Part shown: positions 57,001-64,000 of the stretch, piece by piece | Position numbering within the stretch: the first letter of the stretch is position 1 | Layout of the letters: each line of letters opens with the position of its first letter | Assembly (NCBI GenBank): GCA_012934845.2 | Contig: WNNJ02000442.1 | Span: 62,001 to 126,000, forward strand | Direction: 5' to 3' | Length of the DNA: 64,000 bases | From: Pomphorhynchus laevis | Lineage: Eukaryota > Acanthocephala > Palaeacanthocephala > Echinorhynchida > Pomphorhynchidae | Position numbers and translations under genes: made by a program | The notes under the pieces: generated by a model | What the model saw: the letters and a program-made list of their open reading frames with translations, nothing else | The model's database searches: none | What the model was told of the DNA's origin: nothing

Positions 57001-57106
57001 AGTTTTAGAATCTACTAACTCTTGGTGAATTTACTAGGATTTGTTTTTGAATGTATGTTAACAGTAGCAAACGTTTATGCATTCGTTCACCGCTTTCATA
57101 TAAGGG

Positions 57107-59222
57107 TATAATAATAAAGGTTTTTTAATACATAACAACTGATAAGAAATAATTAAAAACGAAACATGCAGAAAAACAATCGAAAACAGCCAGTCGTTAA
57201 AAATTGGTTCGCTTCTTAAACTTTGTTACAGCATCAGGTCCAGCGGGATCTGAGCACTCCAGTCACACCAACACGCCGTCTTCCGACTGAATCATCGGAG
57301 CTCTTTCACACCTTAAAGAATCCAGTCGAGGCAGACTATGTTCGGTAATCTCGAGATGAGGAGCTTGAGAACTCTTAGTATTTGTTGTTGAGGGCGTCCT
57401 CTTGAAAAGTGGACTAATACCTAGATAGTCTAGGTACTCTAGAGACGCACTTGGGTTTTCCCATTCAATGACATATGCTGAACCCGTTTCAGGGCCCACC
57501 TAGCTTTCTTCAGGATACGTTTGAGTATATCCAGGTCAGCTTTCGCCGACCAATTCACCGTAACAGTGAACCCAGGGTATTTTTCTCGACTTGCGAAGGC
57601 GGGGAGTGGTTGATTAGTCAATATGGAAGATAAAGCTGAGAGTGCTAGTCTATTTATTTTTTCTTTGTTGCATGGGCGCCATAAAAGACTAACACATGCA
57701 ATTTAGAGGAGTTAAGAACAAGATTGGATATGGGTAGCTGGTCATTTAGTCTAAAAAGACGGCTGATGTTAGAGACTACATCATTGTACCTGGGTCCAGA
57801 GAACAGGGCTGTGGTATCTTCAGCGTATACCACTAGATGTTAATCGCGTTTAAAATTATTGACTAGTACAATGGAGACAGCAAGATATAAGATAGGAGAA
57901 AGTGGGGATCCTTGAGGCACACCCGTAGTAGGGTAGAACTGACGCGCATCAGGGTCGTATTCATAGAAGAACCGCTTGGTGTACAGCAATATCTCTACAC
58001 TGTTAGCAATTCTTGAAGGCAATTCAGGGACCCTGAGAGAGGAGATAACGAAGAAAATGGAGAGGTGGTCAAATGGAGCAGAAAAGTCGAGGAAAACAGC
58101 CATATGAGTTGATGACTGTTATCCCGACAAAACTGATGCACTTCATCTATTGCTGAATGGACCGAGCGCCCTTTGACAAACTAATGAAAACTCGATGGGA
58201 TCAAGTTACGCTTACTTAAATGGGCGCGGATTCTACGCGCAAACATTTTACGACTAATATTGATGCCGATTACATCGGATGGTGAGGCTGAAAGCATTGT
58301 GACGGCTACTTCTATTCTTTGATTGGCTGTCAGAAGCTGACAGAACCGAGAAGATAGTGGAGCAACATATTTAGAGGTGCCCTGAAGTGGACCCCAGGAG
58401 TTAAGGATATCTGTAACAGATAAGTCCCTGCTCATGAAGTCACCCGAAGACTGGATTGATTGAAGAGATTGAGTGACTCCATAGTTGTGTAGGGATAGTG
58501 ACTCTTCCAAAACTGTCAAAGTTAATACTCGTAATCCAACCCACATCCCTGTCCCTCCAGCAGGCAAACTTGGCAGTCAATAACGCTTGCAATCTTGCGT
58601 CCACAATTTTCAAAATCTCACAATCACTCATTCTGGGCACTTGAGAGATGAATGCATTAGAAAGGTCCCCCGGACGGACCGGTGTACACATGTGCCTCTG
58701 CTTGTAAGCCTTGAATACAAGGCATTTCCATAACCAAGCCGGGTGCGATCCACGCAATTTGAACACAGTGTAGAAAGATTACATTTCCTCTATTGTTTGT
58801 CTCCGGAGCCACACACTATGCATTTACGGAAACTTGAACAGTAGAGGCCCAGTGCATCCACTGGTGACATCCGTCGCAGTGGGGAAACGTAAGGTCGTCG
58901 ACATTAATCATTGTGAATGATATATTGTAACCAAGAAACGGATTGGATTTACTGTTAGTCAGGCATTGGGCCTGGTAAACGATAGAGGAGCCGAAGGCCA
59001 CCGGAAGTGGCTCTCCATTCTTCCCCATAATGGGTCAAACGTTGTAAACTTTGAACGTATCCTCAAAATCTTTTAGATCCCCATCCGTTGCGTAAGGTGG
59101 AAAGGTTGATAATTTCAGGGAGGCTTGAGTAGGCCTATATGCCGCTGAACCATATTTTATGAGAAATTTTTCAAAATAATACAAGTATTTAGAGGCCAGA
59201 TCAGGCGTACAAAACGAAATTC
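57107..59222 (-). mobile_element. LINE-A copy 5b: ORF1 fused to ORF2 by deletion
   Basis: From right to left: ORF1 middle (RISFCTPDLASKYLYYFEKF; FPPYATDGDLKDFED), knuckles (CDGCHQW...), then ORF1 runs at about 58575 straight into the ORF2 linker (ARLQALLTAKFACWRDRD). The whole endonuclease and the ORF1 C-terminus are gone. RT and 3' parts follow (FLDFSAPFD; TTGVPQGSPLSPILYLAV) down to a tail with AATAATAAAGG near 57107. Multiple frame changes are present. Confidence 0.82.
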
Positions 59223-61740
59223 TGATTTGATAGTCGCGGATTTTACGAGCAAGCGCTTTTTCGTAAATAAAGATGAGGGAGTTTTGAATCGAGATAGGCC
59301 GCAGATTTTTAGGACATGAAATCGATTTATTTTTAGGTATAAAAACACGACTGCTGATAGTCATGCCAGCAACATCGGACGGGGAGGCTAATAACATTGT
59401 GATACGAACTCCTTTCCCTGACTATCTGTCAAAAGCTGACCGACCCGAGTGGAGAGTGGCGTATGGGATTTGGAGGTGCGTGGAAGTGGCCTTCAGGAGT
59501 TAAGGATATATGTGACAGATAAGTCCCTGCTCCTGAAATCACACCAAGGCGGGATTGGTTGGAGAGATTGATTGGCTCCATAATTATGTAGGGATAGTGA
59601 CTCATCCAAAACTTTATCAAGGCCTATGCTACCGATCTTACTCAAAGCTCTATCCTTCCAGCAGACAAACATCATCTTCTTGAATATCTTCCAAAATGAA
59701 GACTGAGAAGTGTTAAGGCGAGAAATGCTTGCCCTATCCCTACTCAGCTGGAACCTATATATAGTGCTCCAGTATTCATTCGAGAGGATCTGTCTGGCAG
59801 AAACAGTGATATTAGGAAGGTGTAGCATTTTAGCTAGGACCTTGAGGTTTGTTGGAGTGGGATTGTATATTCGACCTTTATAGGTAGTCGATAGGAACGT
59901 AATGGCTTGCGAAGAAAGGTAGGAATTAAATTCGATCAAACTCGCATTTCCAATTCAGGGGAAGAGTTGGATAGCTGCCTGAAAGGCGGCCACCCTGATA
60001 GGATCAAAGTGAAATCTCCTTCTAAGCAACGTATCTTCCTCTATCCGCCAGCCAATTAAATCATGAGAGGTGGTCTGCTGCTGTCAAACCTGCTCATTAC
60101 ATATGGGTTTCTGTCTTTGAAGTCACCAAGTAACATGTCAAAACCACTACGTAATATACGATCGAAGAAGCCACGGTTCTTGTGAATTTCTCCCCACCGG
60201 ATATAGACATTAGCTACGCTGATGCGTTTAACGTTTTTACTGAGTGATATAGCTAAACAAGACAGGGCTGGACAAAAATAGTTTACTAAGAAGGAAGATC
60301 TTAAGGAGCTTTTAACTAGGGTTAAAATACCTTGAGATGAAGAGGAGTGAGGAGGGGTTATGTACGGAGTATAGTGGATATATATGTGCTTAGGGATAAA
60401 TCGAGTAATGTCCTGGGAGAGACGGATAGACCGCGTCTTCTGAAGGAATATAACATCTGCATTTTTACCAGATAGAAGACTAAGGGCGGGAGCACCTCTT
60501 GAGTTCCACTGAAGGATATTCAGTAAAAAAGACTCTTGATTACTTCCCATTATGTTGATTTAACTGGAGTGGGACGCCTTCTCCTAGTCGAAATGGAGGT
60601 GAGACGGTTGCCCTTCTCACACCCGGCCAAACTAGGTGGCGTAATTTGCCCACGGGCATTATCTTCATTTCCCGAGGTGACCACTACTTCCCAAACTTTC
60701 TCTTTTTTAGCCAATTTTAGAGAGGATAGACTCTGCATAGATGCATTACGCTTCTTCGAATAGGGTGCTATTTTAGAAGACTTAGTATTTGTTGTGGTGT
60801 AATTCGTGACTAATCGAACTTGGCAATTAGGTATTGTATTAATGTATGCATTTCTTCCTTGTTAGCATGTTACCCGGCATCAATTTGCTTAACAATTTCA
60901 ACATCCGACATTATCTTTTCAGCTGATTTAATATTGTCCAAACAAGCTTCGGAGAAGTTTCCGGTTAAGCGGGCGATTCACAATGGCGCTTCTTATAGCT
61001 TTTAGAGAAGCTGAATTTCCTCGACCAGGATGGGTGTTCCGCACCGCAGTTTGAACAGTGGAGAGGCATTTCCCATTTTCCAGAATGATCATCTGACAAT
61101 TCGCATACCCCACAAGTTGGGGGAAGATTCCGTTCGATGCCCAATGCCCCCATTGATGACAGCTATTGCAATAGGGGTACGTCTGGGAATATTAATCTAT
61201 AACAGTGAAAGACAGGTTATGCCTTAGGAAGGGGTTCGAGTAGAAGGCAACGGGTATCGGAAGGTTATCCTTCCAGTGATTAAACGCATATTAGACACAA
61301 TGTATCCCTTTTCCAGAGCATGTACGTCGTTCTTTGACAGAAAGGACGAAATGTTATTTATTTTTACGGATGCCTGAATTAGCTTGAATATTATCGTTCC
61401 AAAATCAGAAAAGCTTTTCTTGAAAAACTCCATGTAGGCAACTGCGAGATCTGAGGTATAGAAGGATATCCGAATCTCAGCCTCAAAATATTTTATAGAG
61501 TTGAATAATATCCTTTTTGTAAATTTCTGTAAATCCTCTCAGAAACTTATTAAATAAGTTCTTTTTTTCAAGTGAATGGAGGAGTTTTACGATTACAAGA
61601 TTTACCAATTTTGGCACATGAGGTAGTTCTCCCTCCGTGCTCAAGATCAAATTTAAGGAGCAAACCCCACTTACCTCCTTTTTTCCATTTTTTGGAAAAT
61701 TTGTTTTATAGAATGCTTTGATCGCTCCGTCGTATTCTTA
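59223..61740 (-). mobile_element. LINE-A copy 5a: ORF1 and first part of ORF2
   Basis: ORF1 occupies about 60560-61700 in several frames (SKPYKKRH-type tail, HCSNCGAEHPSWSRKF). ORF2 starts at 60550 (MGSNQESFLLNILQWNSRG), keeps the endonuclease start and the linker (59493-59939), and ends in the early RT at ALARKIRDY, where copy 5b's ORF1 begins at 59222. The 3' half is missing. The two parts may have been joined by template switching or by unequal recombination between copies. Confidence 0.8.
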
Positions 61741-62122
61741 TTTTCTATAATTGCTTACTCGACAAATACTGATATGAGGGTATGGAATACCCTTCTATAA
61801 AATGGCATGCTTGCTACTTCTTACTCAATAGCAATTAAAATTAAAGTTTATGGTCTAAAAACTATGCTCCTAGAAATCAAATCAGCTAACTGAGTCTACG
61901 TATTTAATATAATTATAAAATAAACAAAACATAATAATGCAAAATCAAAATTTAATAATTAAATAATAAAATTAATAATTGTTTTTAGATTTTTATAATT
62001 TAAATCAAGTCAAAATAAAACATTGAAATTTAAAATAAAAGTCATTTTTATGAATTGACTAATAAATAACAGTTGCATCATAATAAGAATAAGAGGTCAT
62101 CAGGACGAACTGCTTGGCTATC

Positions 62123-62189
62123 AGGTTTCGGCCCCTAACTCCTCTACCCAACATAGCAGCGGGGCCAAATACATGCTAATGATGTATTT
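62123..62189 (-). ncRNA. Structured RNA motif in the PLE-B 3' UTR, copy 2
   Basis: It has the same two stems as at 51301-51366. The first (GGCCCC/GGGGCC) is unchanged. The second is AAATACAT (62167-62174) with ATGTATTT (62182-62189), a paired G-C to A-T change relative to the other copy. Confidence 0.55.
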
Positions 62190-62964
62190 CCTCTGATAAA
62201 ACTATCTAGTATCTTATTCTAATACAAAGTATATTATTTATTATCTATCTATAAAAATTTGCCACTTAAGAGTTTAAATTTATTCTTTATATTATTGTGT
62301 TGATTTATATATTTTACCATTTTCTGCTTGATGTTATTTTTATAGTAACCTAGTTTAAAATATGTATCTATTAAATTATATAAATGATTTTGAAGAAAGC
62401 CAATATCATTACATATCGTGCAATTCAGAAAATTTCATTATATAATGTATTATATTTTATATTATATGGTATGCATGAATGCTCATGCAAAAATATGTTT
62501 CTTGTAAATTTAAATATGTCATCTTTACGATATAAATTAATAGTAGTTTTAGTTAATGTTAATTTAATGTTCATATCTAGATATACACCTTCTTTATCAT
62601 TAATATTGGTTTTGTTAAGAATAAGGCTTTCTGGATAAATTTGTTCACTAATTGAATAAAAATTATTAGAATTAAATACACATATATCATCAATGTATCG
62701 AAACATATTTCATATATTTATATAGTTTAGATTTAGTTTTTACACAGTTATGAACAAATTCATATTCTATAAAGCTTAAAAACAAGCCAGCTATAATTGG
62801 GCTACTATTACCACCCATTGGAACACCTTTTACTTGTTTAAATATAGATGTCCCTACTTTTAAATAATTTTGATTTATCAAAATATTTAAGGATTCTATT
62901 AATTCAATTTTATCCATATATTTATATTGTAAAACATGTAAGCCAGACTTGAAAGTATGACAAA

Positions 62965-63043
62965 TGCCGTTTCGTCATCACAATGACTCATCAGTGCCAG
63001 ATCCCTCCCACTACTGGATGCAGAGGAGGACTGGCAGACGGCA
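62965..63043 (-). ncRNA. Hammerhead ribozyme, type III, minus strand
   Basis: Core CTGATGA (62988-62994 in reverse), stem II GTCAT/ATGAC with loop TGTG, GAAA (62970-62973 in reverse), stem III TGCCG/CGGCA and a GTC cleavage triplet just before stem I (TGCCAG/CTGGCA). Every core base is present. The sequence appears identical to the plus-strand copy at 63315-63393. Confidence 0.93.
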
Positions 63044-63314
63044 ATCAATGAATGAATCAATGTGAAAATGTATCAATATGAATCAATGAATGAATCAATT
63101 TCGCTTCTGGCTTACATGTTTTTACAAGTAATTCACGCGGAATGGTCTCACTCTCTTTAAATAAAAGTTAGTCGATATTAAAGAGACCTGCGCTGGCATT
63201 TGCCAGTGCTTTTGCCAATGATCCTTTTTGGTGAAGCTGTAGTACTGATTTAGTACTCTATAATGTTACTAGAAAATTTTCTAGTACATCATTCACATTG
63301 ATTCATTCATTGAT

Positions 63315-63393
63315 TGCCGTCTGCCAGTCCTCCTCTGCATCCAGTAGTGGGAGGGATCTGGCACTGATGAGTCATTGTGATGACGAAACGGCA
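63315..63393 (+). ncRNA. Hammerhead ribozyme, type III, plus strand
   Basis: Stem III is TGCCG (63315-63319) with CGGCA (63389-63393), and T63320 pairs with A63388. Predicted cleavage follows C63321 in GTC. Stem I is TGCCAG (63322-63327) with CTGGCA (63358-63363), extended by TCC/GGA pairs. CTGATGA is at 63364-63370, stem II GTCAT/ATGAC at 63371-63384 and GAAA at 63385-63388. Helix III is open, hence type III. Hammerheads are known in Penelope terminal repeats and in schistosome Sm-alpha repeats. Confidence 0.95.
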
Positions 63394-64000
63394 TTATTAA
63401 TTCTTTCGCGACTGGCTTACATGCTTTACAAGAAATTCACGCGGAATGGTCTCACTCTCCCTATATATTTATATTTATTTGATGGTTTAATTTTTGTTAG
63501 ATAGGCGTTATAATTATTATGACATATATATGTATATATTTTTCTGAATATAAGATTAATTAATTTTACTAACGCTTCTTTAATATCTACTAAATCTAGA
63601 TTTGTATAAAGCGTACTAAAATCGTATGTATTTATATTTTGAAAATTTATTCTTTTTGTCTGTTCTAAAAATTCTTTTGTAGAATTAATACTGAAATAGT
63701 GTTTTATACCAGTATTAATTTCGATTACCTTGCAATATTTTTTAAAGTGTGCTTTAATTACTTTAAGTATTTTATTCATATAGACAGAAAGTGGTTTTAA
63801 TGTACATTTAAACGCACTACATATGAACCTAGGTTTTATTGGATTTTTATGTAATTTTGGATTCCAATATAATATAGGTATAGTTTTACTATCTGATTCA
63901 ACGTTTATACCCTTTTTATCCATTATAGAACAGTGACTTGTAATAATTGTTTCTAAACTCAACTCACTACGTTCATATGTTGGATTTACATTTAAATCAT

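Larger units (their letters stand above)
62929..63472. mobile_element. 544-bp insertion with two opposed hammerhead ribozymes
   Basis: Flanking 13-base direct repeats ATATATTTATATT at 62916-62928 and 63473-63485 show that it inserted into PLE-B. It contains a repeat of about 303 bp: TGGCTTACATG at 63107 and 63410, each followed by ATTCACGCGGAATGGTCTCA. A plus-strand hammerhead lies at 63315-63393 and a minus-strand copy at 62965-63043. Hairpins at 63242-63256 and 63267-63286 precede the plus ribozyme. TGGCTTACATG fits the RNA polymerase III A box; a B box is not convincing. No ORF. It resembles a retrozyme-like or PLE-terminal-repeat dimer with one half inverted. Confidence 0.85.
61870..64000 (-). 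mobile_element. PLE-B, Penelope-like RT with no C-terminal GIY-YIG, extends past window
   Basis: The minus strand encodes the RT: IPILYWNPKLHKNPIKPRFI and INTYDFSTLYTNLDLVDIKE (63426-63962), KQVKGVPMGGNSSPIIAGLF (62690-62917), FRYIDDICVFNSNN (62425-62706) and a C-terminal GFLQNHLYNLIDTYFKLGYY that stops at 62249. About 370 bases of 3' untranslated region follow; they recur at 51.0-51.4 kb. No GIY-YIG domain follows the RT, unlike the other PLEs here. The N-terminus is outside the window. The element is interrupted by a hammerhead-bearing insertion at 62929-63472 and by a frame change near 62425. Confidence 0.8.

Noticed and set aside
60536-60763. ORFs opposite LINE ORF1/ORF2 such as 330-644, 5671-6195 and 60536-60763
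   Set aside because: They are antisense shadows of the LINE-A reading frames.
62088-62110. CTGATGA on the minus strand beside GGCCGAAACC in the PLE-B 3' UTR
   Set aside because: The boxes occur in the wrong order and spacing for a hammerhead; only the two-stem hairpin is supported.

Overview
The window looks like AT-rich nuclear DNA from an invertebrate animal. A flatworm (Platyhelminthes) is the best guess, because the RTE and Penelope-like proteins resemble those known from flatworms and one spliced gene encodes a conserved animal Rab3. The species cannot be fixed from the sequence alone. No bacterial-type genes, tRNA, rRNA or CRISPR arrays were seen, and no LTR retrovirus-like element was recognised.

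The only recognised host gene is Rab3, on the + strand from 31393 to 52963. Five coding exons (31393-31617, 38717-38835, 39411-39535, 40680-40740, 52798-52963) join in frame into a 231-residue GTPase with all G motifs and a C-terminal Cys-Ser-Cys. Introns 1 and 4 are about 7.1 and 12.1 kb and are full of retroelement debris. Everything else is mobile DNA or AT-rich spacer.

Left part (1-10 kb): three copies of one LINE family, here called LINE-A (ORF1 with three zinc knuckles; ORF2 with endonuclease plus reverse transcriptase, RT). The first has an open 819-codon ORF2. The second is inserted in a Penelope-like element (PLE). At 10-16.9 kb come tandem repeats, a 219-bp palindrome and a decayed LINE-A fragment. 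At 16.9-20.25 kb an RTE LINE is split into two opposed halves with an 11-bp target duplication. At 21.3-25.2 kb two PLE copies face each other, and one carries a 207-bp hammerhead-like palindrome. At 25.2-27.5 kb a second PLE lineage is split by a CR1/L2-like LINE tail.

Inside Rab3: a LINE-A copy and a palindrome in intron 1. Intron 4 holds another pair of opposed PLE copies, a decayed hammerhead element, a cluster of AT cruciforms, an ORF1-only LINE, a PLE 3' fragment and a further palindrome. Right part (54-64 kb): a PLE with a 220-bp tandem duplication of its GIY-YIG region and an inverted partner, a two-part LINE-A mosaic, and a PLE lineage whose RT is followed directly by a 3' untranslated region. 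That last element is interrupted by a 544-bp insertion carrying two complete hammerhead ribozymes in opposite orientation, flanked by a 13-bp duplication.

The strongest theme is self-cleaving RNA. Two complete hammerheads, a decayed relative with compensatory stem changes, a separate hammerhead-like palindrome with its own target duplication, and a set of dispersed palindromes sharing a hairpin-plus-GAAA motif all sit in or beside PLEs. A second structured RNA, in a PLE 3' untranslated region, also shows compensatory changes between copies.
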